Assembly (NCBI GenBank): GCA_016125385.1
Contig: WGLV01000011.1
Coordinates: 62,001 to 126,000, forward strand
DNA from: a bacterium
Lineage (GTDB): Bacteria > Hinthialibacterota > Hinthialibacteria > Hinthialibacterales > Hinthialibacteraceae
Length of the DNA stretch: 64,000 bases
Direction of reading: 5' to 3'
Part shown: one piece after another, positions 1 through 8,374 of the stretch
How the letters are laid out: every line of letters begins with the position of its first letter
Numbering within the stretch: position 1 is the stretch's first letter
Notes under the pieces: model-generated
The model's database searches: none
Told to the model about the DNA's origin: nothing
What the model saw: only the letters and a program-made list of their open reading frames with translations
Made by a program: the position numbers and the translations under genes

Positions 1-265
1 CGACCCGGGCGCCGTTGCGGGCGGCGGCGATCGACGCGCAGACTCCCGCCATGCCTCCGCCGATGACGACGACGTCGGTTTCGAGCAGATAACGGCTTAC
101 CACGCCGCTTTTGCCGAGCGGGACCGCTTCGCTTTTCGCCTTGCGTTGGATCTCGGATGAGGGGGCGGCGGAAACGGGCGCGGCGCCCGCTACGGCGGCG
201 GCGCCCGCGGTTTGCATGAATCGGCGGCGCGAAAGCCCGCCAGTCAGTTCTTCAGGAGTCGGCAT
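1..265 (-). CDS. FAD-dependent oxidoreductase, Tat-exported (N-terminal part, cut by window edge)
   Basis: Only the first 88 codons are inside the window. The protein begins with a twin-arginine signal (SRRRFMQ followed by an Ala/Gly-rich hydrophobic stretch), so a folded flavoprotein is probably exported. After a short linker comes the Rossmann dinucleotide motif VVVIGGGMAGVCAS, typical of FAD-dependent oxidoreductases such as the FAD_oxidored or fumarate-reductase flavoprotein groups. The ATG is preceded by a GGGAGA ribosome site. The substrate cannot be judged because the catalytic part lies outside. The gene diverges from folE across about 700 nt of non-coding DNA. Confidence 0.8.
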   Translation of the reverse strand, partial: MPTPEELTGGLSRRRFMQTAGAAAVAGAAPVSAAPSSEIQRKAKSEAVPLGKSGVVSRYLLETDVVVIGGGMAGVCASIAAARNGARV

Positions 266-798
266 CGCGTACATCTCCCATTCAAGGATTCGACGGCAAA
301 TCAGAGGCTAAACCGAACGTATGGCTGAGTCTGGCTCTTATATTTGTTGCCAAAGTTATTTTCAGATTAACCGTGCCGAAAATCACGTTTCCTTGTGACT
401 TTCGGCGATTGTACCAAGGTCCAATACGAACATAATCCTGACAACCGCTATACAACTGTACTCATGGTATCAAATCGAGAACGATTTTCGAATATGCGGA
501 ATCGGGAAACTTCAGAGAGGGGAGCGGAAAGAGGATTGATAACGGATCTTCGTCAAATGACAGGCATGAGGTGTTGTTGTGGTTGTTATTTCATTCATTT
601 TTATTTTTCGACGATTGGAACAGCGACAGGATGCGGCGCCAGAGAGAAGGCTTGCGGTTTTTCATCTTTTTCAGAAAATCCTGATTTACGTCATGAGAAA
701 CCTGACGCCGTTTGCCGGATACCACGCGGAACGTCTCGTCTTTCATTCGATTGCTCCATTCACTGAACTGAAATAATTAAAAATTTTTGAACGTTTTT
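266..798. other. AT-rich intergenic region between divergent genes
   Basis: There is no convincing gene here. The longest open frame (about 395-766) has no ribosome site, no recognisable domain and unusual composition. The stretch contains one copy of an imperfect intergenic repeat (334-446) with an inverted repeat at 378-403, and leads into the probable folE promoter. A possible minus-strand -10 box (TATAAG, 342-337) would give a short leader for the flavoprotein gene, but no good -35 box was found for it. Confidence 0.5.
334..446. repeat. Intergenic repeat, copy A, with inverted repeat
   Basis: This segment resembles 5251-5363 without gaps. Over the best 69 nt (378-446) I count about 47 identical positions. 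Its core is an inverted repeat, GAAAATCAC (378-386) and GTGACTTTC (395-403), separated by 8 nt. Downstream both copies share ACGAAC and CTGACAAC at the same spacing. It lies about 110 nt upstream of the minus-strand flavoprotein start. Operator, structured leader and dispersed small repeat are all possible. Confidence 0.5.
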
Positions 799-827
799 TT
801 GTTCATTTTGTCTGGGCCGGGTATACT
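799..827 (+). promoter_or_regulatory. Probable sigma-70-type promoter for folE
   Basis: TTGTTC at 799-804 and TATACT at 822-827 are separated by 17 nt, a good match to housekeeping promoter spacing. The implied transcript would start near 834 and have a leader of about 140 nt before the folE start at 975. Confidence 0.5.
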
Positions 828-974
828 GTTATCATCGTCAGGGTTGATTCTATAAAATTCACCATAATAGTCAACTTGATATCTCGCATTTTTCATTCAA
901 TCCAACCTGTATCCACAACCATCGACCCTGAAACCGCGACTTTATCTTTGAGTTCCGTAGAAAGGCGTACTCCG

Positions 975-1577
975 ATGATCCACTTGCAATCCGCGGCGGC
1001 GGCCGCGCAAACCATACAGGAAGACCCGATCGAATTGATAACCCACGACCTGATCGCCGAAATCGGCGAAGACCCGGGCCGTGAAGGGCTGTTGCGTACG
1101 CCCCGGCGCGTGGCGAAGGCATGGCGCGACCTGACCGCCGGATACGATCAGGACCTGAACACCATACTGAACGGCGCGGTGTTTGAGGAAGCCGTCGACG
1201 AAATGGTGATTCTGACCGACATCTCGTTTTTCAGCCTGTGTGAACATCACCTGCTGCCGTTTTTCGGCCGGGCGCACGTGGCGTACATCCCCAACGGGAA
1301 GGTGGTCGGCCTGTCGAAGATTCCCCGCGTGGTGGAGATGTTCGCGCGGCGGCTGCAACTGCAGGAACGCCTGACTCAGCAGATCGCGCAGGCAATCGAC
1401 GAAGCGATCGAGCCGCGCGGCGTGGCGGTGGTTACGGAAGCCGAGCACATGTGTATGATGATGAGAGGCGTTCAGAAGACGGGCGTTGACACTCGCGCCA
1501 GCGCCATGCTGGGCGCGTTTCGAGACAACGCCTCGACGCGGTCTGAATTTTTGAGCATGCTGCCCAGGCGAACGTGA
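975..1577 (+). CDS. folE: GTP cyclohydrolase I
   Basis: This enzyme converts GTP to 7,8-dihydroneopterin triphosphate, the first step of folate, biopterin and queuosine routes. The 200-residue protein carries the family signature [10 protein letters not shown] (zinc ligand Cys about 89, His 91/92), GLSKIPRVV, and [11 protein letters not shown] with the third zinc ligand Cys about 160. The frame opens earlier from a TTG at 876, but the ATG at 975 follows GAAAGG at proper spacing and gives the usual length. It is followed after 10 nt by an SDR and then a PTPS-family gene, so it probably leads a pterin operon. Confidence 0.95.
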   Translation: MIHLQSAAAAAQTIQEDPIELITHDLIAEIGEDPGREGLLRTPRRVAKAWRDLTAGYDQDLNTILNGAVFEEAVDEMVILTDISFFSLCEHHLLPFFGRAHVAYIPNGKVVGLSKIPRVVEMFARRLQLQERLTQQIAQAIDEAIEPRGVAVVTEAEHMCMMMRGVQKTGVDTRASAMLGAFRDNASTRSEFLSMLPRRT

Positions 1578-1587
1578 TAACCATATT

Positions 1588-2313
1588 ATGACGCAACGTT
1601 TACTCGACCTCACAGCGATCATCACCGGCGGCGGCCGCGGCATCGGCGCCGCGACCGCCCGGTTATTCGCGCGTCACGGCGCGCGGGTTATGGCCGTCAG
1701 CCGGACGGAAAGCGAACTCCAGCAAACCGTCAATGAGATCAGGGATGAATGCGGGCCGGATCGCGCCGCGTATTGCATCGCGGACGTAAGCGACCCCGGC
1801 GACGTTCAGCGGTTGTTCGATGAGACCGGCCAGCGTTTCGGCCCGGTTGACATTCTGGTGAACAACGCGGGCGTGGCGATCGTCAAACCGTTCGACGAAC
1901 TGACTCTGGACGACTGGGAACGGACGATGGCGGTCAACCTGCGCGCGCTGTTTTTATGCAGCCAGCAGGCGTTCCGCCTTATGAAAGATCGCGGCGGCTG
2001 CATTATTCATATCAGTTCGCTGGCGGGCATTCGCGGGACGGAGAAGTTCGCCGGGATGAGCGCCTACGTCGCCAGCAAGCACGGCGTGATCGGACTGACG
2101 GAAAGCCTGAGCGTTGAAGGGCGTCCGCATGGCATCCGAGTGAATTGCGTGGCGCCCGGCGCGGTTGATACGCGCATGCTGAGAGAGGCGGCGCCTCACC
2201 TGAAGACGGAAACCACGCCGGACGATCTCGCGCAAACGCTGCTTTATCTCGCCGACCCGGCGCAGGCGGCGAAGATCACCGGCGCCATCGTTGAAGTGCA
2301 TAGCAACGCGTGA
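1588..2313 (+). CDS. Short-chain dehydrogenase/reductase, possibly pteridine/dihydrofolate reductase-like
   Basis: A classical 241-residue SDR: N-terminal TGGGRGIG nucleotide motif, NNAG at the end of beta-4, a catalytic Ser (HISS) and YVASK. This is a complete Ser-Tyr-Lys set. The family reduces or oxidises carbonyls with NAD(P)H. It lies between folE and a PTPS-III-like gene and overlaps the latter's open frame, so a role in pterin reduction (as in FolM or sepiapterin reductase, both SDRs) is an attractive inference. The sequence itself reads like generic FabG-type SDR, so substrate is not shown. Confidence 0.85.
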   Translation: MTQRLLDLTAIITGGGRGIGAATARLFARHGARVMAVSRTESELQQTVNEIRDECGPDRAAYCIADVSDPGDVQRLFDETGQRFGPVDILVNNAGVAIVKPFDELTLDDWERTMAVNLRALFLCSQQAFRLMKDRGGCIIHISSLAGIRGTEKFAGMSAYVASKHGVIGLTESLSVEGRPHGIRVNCVAPGAVDTRMLREAAPHLKTETTPDDLAQTLLYLADPAQAAKITGAIVEVHSNA

Positions 2314-2351
2314 TCCGCGGGCGAGAACAAAGCGGAGCAAGGGGGGGCATC

Positions 2352-2837
2352 GTGGGGTTTCTGCTGCGGATTGAAAAACAATACCTCAAGTTTTCATCGG
2401 CTCATTTCACCCTGTTTCCAAATTCACGCGAGCGTCTGCATGGACATAACTACGCCGTGACGCTCGAAGTGGAAGCGATGAAGTTGAAAGACGGCATGGT
2501 GGTCGATTTCGCCCCGTTGAAACGGGCGGCGCGCGAGGCATGCTCCGGATTTGACGAGAAGATATTGCTTCCGTCGTCGGAACGGGTTCAGTGCGAGGAA
2601 ACGGACGGCCGCATGCGAGTCACGCTCGACGACGGCTCGGCGTACGAGTTTCCCCGGGATGAAGTGGTGGTTCTCACCATCAACAATGTTACCTGTGAAG
2701 CGCTGGCCTGGCTGGTTTCGAGATCGCTTGTCGAGCGGCGTCAGGAATGGGATCAAGAACAGCGAATCGCTCGTTTGCGGGTCTGGGTGGCGGAAAGCCC
2801 CGGACAGCAGGGCGGGTACGAAACGCGGTTTGACTGA
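2352..2837 (+). CDS. 6-pyruvoyl-tetrahydropterin synthase family protein, PTPS-III-like
   Basis: COG0720 family. Zinc-binding histidines are visible in SSAHF and LHGHNY. The catalytic Cys of QueD (C-x3-HGH) is absent. Instead the motif reads E-R-L-H-G-H, matching the E-x2-HGH pattern described for PTPS-III. PTPS-III makes 6-hydroxymethyl-dihydropterin from dihydroneopterin triphosphate and so bypasses FolB. The open frame begins at GTG 2310, overlapping the SDR stop, but GTG 2352 follows a strong purine run (AAGGGGGGG, 2339-2347) and gives a 161-residue protein starting just before the first beta strand. I therefore prefer 2352. Neighbours folE and the SDR fit a folate role. Confidence 0.8.
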   Translation: MGFLLRIEKQYLKFSSAHFTLFPNSRERLHGHNYAVTLEVEAMKLKDGMVVDFAPLKRAAREACSGFDEKILLPSSERVQCEETDGRMRVTLDDGSAYEFPRDEVVVLTINNVTCEALAWLVSRSLVERRQEWDQEQRIARLRVWVAESPGQQGGYETRFD

Positions 2838-2911
2838 TTTGATTGAATCAGGCGCAGGACTTGGATGCGACTGTCTCTTTTTCTCCCCCCAGAAATCATT
2901 CATTCACGACT

Positions 2912-5116
2912 TCACCCGATGCGGTTGGATTGTTCGAGCAGGGTGATGGGCTCACGTAGTTTGGCGTGGCGCTGGATGAGAATGCTGAATACCGAGCCTT
3001 CGCCCAGCCGGCTGTCAACGACCAGATCATACCCCATCAACTGACACAGCGAGCGGGAAATCGCGAGACCGAGACCGGTTCCGCCGTACTTGCGGGCGGT
3101 GGTGTTGTCGGCCTGCTGAAACGACTCGAAAATCACGTTGAGGCGATCGGGCGCGATGCCGATTCCGCTGTCGATCACGTCGATGCGCGCCGCCTGCCGC
3201 AGGCCCTCGGCGGTCGATACGCGAACGATCACGCCGCCCTCTTCGGTGAATTTCACCGCGTTGCTGACCAGATTCATCAAAACCTGGAAGAGTTTGGCCG
3301 AGTCGGTGCAGAGCGGTTCGAGTCCCTCGGGGGTATCGATCTCCAAGTCAATGTTTTTCTGGCGAACCTGGCCTTCGAACTGAGAAGCGAGCGTTTTGAG
3401 CATTGGTTCCAGCGGAATCTCTTTCATGTCGAGTTCCATACGCCCCGCCTCGATCTTGGAGAGATCGAGGAGATCGTTGATGAGCGAAAGCAGATGGAGG
3501 CCGCTGCCGAGAATGCGGGTAATGTAATCGAGGTCCTGATCGATCAGGTTGTCGTACTTGTTTTTGAGCAGGAGTTTGGAAAAGCCGATGATCGAATTGA
3601 GCGGGGTGCGCAACTCGTGGCTCATGGTGGCGAGAAAGCGGCTTTTGGTCAGGTTGGCCAGTTCGGCTTCTTCTTTCGCTCGAATCAGCGCGGTCTCGGC
3701 CCGCTTGCTTTCGGTGACGTCGCGGAAGATGTTTCGAGCGACGACGGCCACGCCGTCTTCAAAGCGGCAGTTGACGTTGCCTGCGGCCTGGATGCGAGCG
3801 CCGTTTTTGGAAACGAATACGGTATCGAGATTATCGATGGCCTCGCCTTCAAGCAGGCGCTGATAGGCGAGAAAGAACGCTTCGCGATAATCCGGATCGA
3901 TGGCTTCGAAGACGGTCATGCCGGCGATTTCCGATTCGGAATAGCCGAGTTTGTTGAGCCACGCCCGGTTCACATACATCAGAGAGCCGTCAATCGAGGC
4001 GCTGAAGATCATATCATTGGCGTTATCGAATAAATCCTGCAGGCGCTCTTCGCTCTCCTGCAAGGCTTTTTCCGCGTTTTTGCGTTCTGTGATGAATTCG
4101 ACGAACATCATGATGCCGCCGACTTCCTGATTGGGCAGATACCAGGGTTGCGCCTCCCAACGGAGCCATTCGACTTCGCCTGCGCTGGTGAGAAAGCCTT
4201 CTTCCTCCTCGCCCTGTTCCATCGCGCCGGAGAGGCATGAGTTTTTGATATATTCCCACCGCATGCGAAGCTGGGGGAACATCTCGAAGCGGGTGGGCTT
4301 ATTCATGTCTTCCGCGGTGAGGTGGAAGGCGTCCATCCAGCGCCGGCTGTACAGGACGTAATTCATCCCGCGATCGAACATGGCGATGGGCGCGGGCGCG
4401 TTGCTGACGTATTGTTGCAGCAGGCTTTCGAAATGACGCCGGTCTTCCGCTTCTTTGCGAAGGTCTTCGGTGGAGATCTCGAGCTGGCGGGTTTTTTCCA
4501 TCAGCCGCCGTTGCGTAGCTTCAAGAATCAACCGCTGGCGCGCTTCCTGCGCGTGCGTGCTCAACCGGAGTGAAAGGACGAGCCATGATAAACCGCAAAC
4601 GATGGCGAAAACAAAAAAGAAATACTGGCCTTCTTCGGTCGAGATTCGCTCACGGCCCAGGACAAGCAATACAAAAAAAGCAAATGCGACTACGATCAGA
4701 AAGTAGCGCCGGGATAACAGAACGCAGGCGCAGGCCAGAATCACCATCGCGAAATCGAGCACGTGAGTCGGCTGATTGACAAGAATCAGTCCCGGGACGC
4801 AATTGAGAACCGCCAGCAAGGCGTACAGGCAGGAAATCGGGTGAGCCCATTTCACGGAGAGAGGCCAGAGCCGGAGAATCAGATAGCCAGAGAGAAGAAA
4901 CCCGGTCATGCCGAGATCGTTCAGAACGAACAGCCACCAGTATTCGCGTGGGAATAAAAACGGGTCGGCGAAACAGAGCGCGGCGAAGAACACGCTGATC
5001 ATCAGGATCAAGCGCGGCAGAATCGCGTGAAACGATCGCTCAACCGCCGCCCGGATTTCACTCTCCGCCGGATTTTTCGTTTCCGTTTCAGAAACCGTTT
5101 TCGATAACAATGACAT
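2912..5116 (-). CDS. Membrane-bound PAS-domain sensor histidine kinase
   Basis: 734 residues. Residues about 33-185 form six or so hydrophobic membrane segments, followed by a coiled coil (190-230). Two PAS domains follow (about 235-345 and 352-470, each ending in a PAC-like D/E-x-T/F-E-R/S-K segment). HisKA has the phospho-acceptor in MSHELRTPLN (His500). The HATPase carries an N-box near 615 (NLVSNAVKF), G1 DSGIGIA (649) and G2 GGTGLGLAIS (678). There is no receiver domain and no adjacent response regulator, so the partner is encoded elsewhere. The signal is unknown. Confidence 0.92.
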   Translation of the reverse strand: MSLLSKTVSETETKNPAESEIRAAVERSFHAILPRLILMISVFFAALCFADPFLFPREYWWLFVLNDLGMTGFLLSGYLILRLWPLSVKWAHPISCLYALLAVLNCVPGLILVNQPTHVLDFAMVILACACVLLSRRYFLIVVAFAFFVLLVLGRERISTEEGQYFFFVFAIVCGLSWLVLSLRLSTHAQEARQRLILEATQRRLMEKTRQLEISTEDLRKEAEDRRHFESLLQQYVSNAPAPIAMFDRGMNYVLYSRRWMDAFHLTAEDMNKPTRFEMFPQLRMRWEYIKNSCLSGAMEQGEEEEGFLTSAGEVEWLRWEAQPWYLPNQEVGGIMMFVEFITERKNAEKALQESEERLQDLFDNANDMIFSASIDGSLMYVNRAWLNKLGYSESEIAGMTVFEAIDPDYREAFFLAYQRLLEGEAIDNLDTVFVSKNGARIQAAGNVNCRFEDGVAVVARNIFRDVTESKRAETALIRAKEEAELANLTKSRFLATMSHELRTPLNSIIGFSKLLLKNKYDNLIDQDLDYITRILGSGLHLLSLINDLLDLSKIEAGRMELDMKEIPLEPMLKTLASQFEGQVRQKNIDLEIDTPEGLEPLCTDSAKLFQVLMNLVSNAVKFTEEGGVIVRVSTAEGLRQAARIDVIDSGIGIAPDRLNVIFESFQQADNTTARKYGGTGLGLAISRSLCQLMGYDLVVDSRLGEGSVFSILIQRHAKLREPITLLEQSNRIG

Positions 5117-5584
5117 TCCAACCTCGCCAGCCGCACTCGGCCGGGGCGCCCGAAATATTTCCCCCCGAAAACAATGTACTCGCGATCGTTTCCCCCTGAG
5201 TCAACGCTCTCTTGCGCGTCAAAAATCAATCGCGGCGATCTTCACGTTGCGATTCTATATTCGCCATCCAAGATAGGTCCCGATCCAGCGTTGCGAAAAT
5301 CACGGGTTCATGTGATTTTCAATGAGAGCACCCAAGTCTACAACGAACGGTTTGCTGACAACTACTTTATTTTTTTGCTTTTTCATTATAATGCCATGCG
5401 ATTGAAAACCATAAGCGAAAACAAGTTTTTTACGCGAGCGGCGAACCGGCGCCGGTTGAAAACTCATCGCCCATTCGTCTTTCCGGTTCGTTATACCTCC
5501 GGGCCGCACCCTGTCGTTTTTTTTAATTGGTTCTATGCTGAAAGAACCATTTGAACTCGAATTATTTCAATGAGGAAAACTGTT
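5117..5584. other. Intergenic region between divergent histidine kinase and ytxJ-like gene
   Basis: No gene is supported. The short open frames lack ribosome sites and domains. The region holds copy B of the intergenic repeat (5251-5363) with a perfect 9-bp inverted repeat (5295-5320), and a good -10-like TATAAT at 5387-5392 on the plus strand without a matching -35. Confidence 0.5.
5251..5363. repeat. Intergenic repeat, copy B, with perfect inverted repeat
   Basis: Ungapped relative of 334-446. The core is GAAAATCAC (5295-5303), 8-nt spacer, GTGATTTTC (5312-5320). Relative to copy A, one arm base has changed from C to T, which restores perfect pairing. It lies about 180 nt upstream of the histidine kinase start (minus strand) and about 265 nt upstream of the ytxJ-like gene. 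Confidence 0.5.
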
Positions 5585-5926
5585 ATGCCGCACCCTTTCG
5601 ATGAACGGTACGAACAAATCGGCTCCGCCGATGAGTGCATTGAACAAAGCCAGGCCCGGACGGTGGTCGTGTTCAAACACAGCTCAACCTGTCCGGTATC
5701 CACCTACGCCAAACGCGAGGTGGATTCGTGGTTGAAGAACAGCGGAGAGCGTGTGTACCTGGTTGTGGTTCAACAGGAGCGGCTGTTGTCAGGCGCCTTA
5801 GCTGAACGGCTGAGCGTCAGGCATGAAAGCCCCCAGGTTCTCTGCCTGAGTCAGGGGCAAGTTAAAGCTGTTTTCAATCATCATGAAATCACTGAAGCCG
5901 CGTTGAAATCCACCTTCGCGGTTTAA
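5585..5926 (+). CDS. ytxJ: YtxJ-like monothiol bacilliredoxin family protein
   Basis: 113-residue cytosolic thioredoxin-fold protein. The segment FKHSSTCPVS followed by AKREVDSWL, and the later ESPQVL with its cis-Pro, match the YtxJ/BrxC family, which acts on bacillithiol-mixed disulfides in Firmicutes and occurs in other phyla. A single conserved Cys in the active site fits monothiol chemistry. Two in-frame ATGs exist (5570, 5585). The second follows GAGGAAAA at 7 nt and is preferred. The gene stands alone, and no bacillithiol biosynthesis gene is visible. Confidence 0.8.
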   Translation: MPHPFDERYEQIGSADECIEQSQARTVVVFKHSSTCPVSTYAKREVDSWLKNSGERVYLVVVQQERLLSGALAERLSVRHESPQVLCLSQGQVKAVFNHHEITEAALKSTFAV

Positions 5927-5989
5927 ACGATCCGTGGAAACGCTCTGATACTTCATTATCAGGACGGTAAACCGGGATCCCCTTCTCTT

Positions 5990-7090
5990 ATGACTCATTC
6001 ACTCCCTCAATCCGTCGATTGCGCCGTTATCGGCGCGGGCGTTGTTGGAATGGCGGCGGCGCGTGAGCTGACGCGAACCGGCCTGAAGACGCTTGTCATT
6101 GACAAAGGTTCTCCCGGGATGGAGGCATCCTGGGCGGGCGGGGGAATTCTATCGCCGCTGGAACCGTGGGACCTGAACCCGGACGCCTGGGCGCTGGCGC
6201 ATCGCTCGATGAAGATGTATCCAGCGCTGGCGGAGGCGCTGAAAGAGGAAACCGGGATCGATCCCGAATGGCGGCGATGCGGCGTCCTGATCCGTGATCG
6301 GGGGATGGGCGAACACGCGTTGAATTGGGCGAAGCACGCCTGTTTTCAGGTGGAACGCGTAACCGGCGGCGCGGTTCGCGAGTTGGAGCCGGCGCTGCAT
6401 TCTGAATTCACGGACGCGTTATGGTTGAAAGACGTCGCGCAGATTCGGAATCCGCGCCTGATCCGCGCACTGAAACAGTCACTCAAGCAGAAAGGCGCGA
6501 TGCTGGCCGATCGATGCGAGGTCAAGAGCATCCGTACGGAAAACGGGCGCGTCACGGGCGTTGAAACCTCGGCGGGGGCGGTTAACACGCCGCTGGTTAT
6601 CGTAGCGGCGGGAGCCTGGACGCCCGCGTTGCTTATGCCTCTGGACATTAACCTCGCGATTGAGCCGGTTCGCGGGCAGATGCTGCTCTTTCAGGCGAAC
6701 CCCGGCCAATTGACTCATATCGTGATGGATCAGACCCGGTACGTCATTCCACGTGAGGATGGTTTGATTCTCGCGGGCAGTACGCTCGAACACGCCGGTT
6801 TCGACAAGCGCAACACCGAACAGGCTTGTGAACAGATCCGGACGTCGGCGGCGGGGATGGTTCCATTTCTGGAAACCAGGCCCGTCATCCGGCAATGGGC
6901 GGGGCTCAGACCCGGCTCTCCGCAGGGCGTTCCTTCCATCGGACCGGCGCCGGGAATCGAAGGGCTTTATGTCAACGCGGGGCATTTCCGTTATGGAATC
7001 ACCATGGCCCCCGCATCGGCGCGCCTGTTGATGGATTTGATTCAGCAGAATGAACCGGAGATCGATCCCGCGCCGTACCGCCTTTCCTGA
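5990..7090 (+). CDS. thiO: Glycine oxidase ThiO (thiazole branch of thiamine synthesis)
   Basis: 366-residue FAD enzyme of the DAO family. N-terminal VIGAGVVGMAAAREL binds FAD; EASWAGGGILSPLEPW is a strong ThiO signature; the C-terminal GHFRYGITMAPASARLL segment completes the FAD site. ThiO oxidises glycine to iminoglycine for thiazole formation. No thiG or thiS is adjacent, so the assignment rests on sequence signature rather than context. Confidence 0.85.
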   Translation: MTHSLPQSVDCAVIGAGVVGMAAARELTRTGLKTLVIDKGSPGMEASWAGGGILSPLEPWDLNPDAWALAHRSMKMYPALAEALKEETGIDPEWRRCGVLIRDRGMGEHALNWAKHACFQVERVTGGAVRELEPALHSEFTDALWLKDVAQIRNPRLIRALKQSLKQKGAMLADRCEVKSIRTENGRVTGVETSAGAVNTPLVIVAAGAWTPALLMPLDINLAIEPVRGQMLLFQANPGQLTHIVMDQTRYVIPREDGLILAGSTLEHAGFDKRNTEQACEQIRTSAAGMVPFLETRPVIRQWAGLRPGSPQGVPSIGPAPGIEGLYVNAGHFRYGITMAPASARLLMDLIQQNEPEIDPAPYRLS

Positions 7091-7193
7091 TTTGAATTGG
7101 TTGTATCAGGCTGTTTTGAATCCGAACGCCCTTTTTGAAAGCGTTCCAAATCCGCTTTCAACCTTCGGCGGGAATAAAGGCGGGCCAGTGAAA

Positions 7194-8156
7194 CTATGCG
7201 TAATAGACGCCGTCAAGCGTTTTCGCGCCCAGATAGCCCTGTTGAACCGCCAGCGCGGGCGGATGAACGCCGAAACAGGATGAGACGAAATCGGCGCAGG
7301 ACGACAACCCGATTCCATGCCCGCCCCGAGTGAATCCACCGAGGAACAAGTCATCCAACTTTCCGCCCAGTTTATCATTCAACCATGCGGCCTGGCTCTG
7401 ATCGATCGCGTTCGCGACCACGAAGCGAACCAGCTCTTCATTGACCGACTGGATGTAGACGCGAATGGCTCCGTCGGCGGTGAACCGGGCGGCGTTGTTG
7501 AGATAGTTGTACAGAATCCGGTCGATGGCCGATGTCTCAAGGCACCGGTTTGAGATCATCCCGTGAAAGTCGCTCTCAATCTCGATCCGGACCGAACCTT
7601 CAGCGGCGGGTAACGGACATTCGCGGAGTTTTTCGATGAAGTCTTCTATGGAATGGGCTTTTTCCGATTCGTCGTTGCGGCGGACTTCCATATCGAGATC
7701 ATGCACGGCGTTGCGCATCATCTTGGCGTGATCGCGCGCCAGAAACACCGCCTTGCGCACATACACGTCATTGCCGCCGCGCGAGCGCAACAACTGGGCG
7801 AACCCCAGCAGGCCGGTCAGCCCACCGCCGCGAATGTCATGCAGGGTTTTGCTCATCAACGGGTTCGGCTCGCCCGGCTGAAGACTGGAAGCCCCCAGGT
7901 CTTTCACGGTTCGAATGATCTCGTCATCATCGAAACCGCATGTCATTTTACTCAGGCGTTTCCAATCCGGCGCGTCTTTCGCTTTCAGCCATTCGTCATA
8001 GAGCGCCTTGACCCATCGATAAATCTTCTGGACGCGGACGGCATCTTTCTCGCCGAAGTCGCTCAGCGAGACGCTGAATCCGCCGCCGTCGTACCGGTCC
8101 GATCGTCTCATGGTCAAATCGGGCGATGATAGCGACTGCAAGGCATCAGGAAACAC
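7194..8156 (-). CDS. Sensorless histidine-kinase-like protein (HisKA/HATPase only)
   Basis: 320 residues with no membrane segment. Residues 101-125 resemble an H-box (KTLHDIRGGGLTGLLGF, His106). Residues 212-226 resemble an N-box (RILYNYLNNAARFT), and 278-285 a G2 box (GGHGIGLS). The G1 box is poorly conserved (VVANAID). It may be a soluble kinase, a phosphotransfer protein or a degenerate HATPase. The GTG at 8156 is used; ATG 8111 is an alternative start that removes 15 residues. Convergent with thiO and divergent from fumC. Confidence 0.6.
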   Translation of the reverse strand: MFPDALQSLSSPDLTMRRSDRYDGGGFSVSLSDFGEKDAVRVQKIYRWVKALYDEWLKAKDAPDWKRLSKMTCGFDDDEIIRTVKDLGASSLQPGEPNPLMSKTLHDIRGGGLTGLLGFAQLLRSRGGNDVYVRKAVFLARDHAKMMRNAVHDLDMEVRRNDESEKAHSIEDFIEKLRECPLPAAEGSVRIEIESDFHGMISNRCLETSAIDRILYNYLNNAARFTADGAIRVYIQSVNEELVRFVVANAIDQSQAAWLNDKLGGKLDDLFLGGFTRGGHGIGLSSCADFVSSCFGVHPPALAVQQGYLGAKTLDGVYYA

Positions 8157-8374
8157 GTGTGTTGAATCCCTTTCGTTTGATGAGGATCAGTTCTCTCTAT
8201 TAAAACCTCGCCTGGCGGAAAATTTCAATACTGAAAACCGCATGACGCGCCCACCCGCTGGACGGGGTATTCGCCCATGTTACACTTTAGCGGTTGGGGG
8301 AGGGCGCCGCGCGATCGACCCCTCTCGGAATCCATTCATTTCATCATTCGAGCGAAACGACAGGAGCGACAATC

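Noticed and set aside
395-766. Open frame of 123 codons in the first intergenic region
   Set aside because: No ribosome site, no domain, odd composition, and it crosses the intergenic repeat; most likely chance.
2966-4033. Plus-strand open frame of 355 codons opposite the histidine kinase
   Set aside because: The histidine kinase domains on the minus strand are clear; this frame has no motif.
5352-5392. Promoter for the ytxJ-like gene
   Set aside because: TATAAT at 5387 is good, but no -35 box at 16-18 nt was found; not listed as a promoter.
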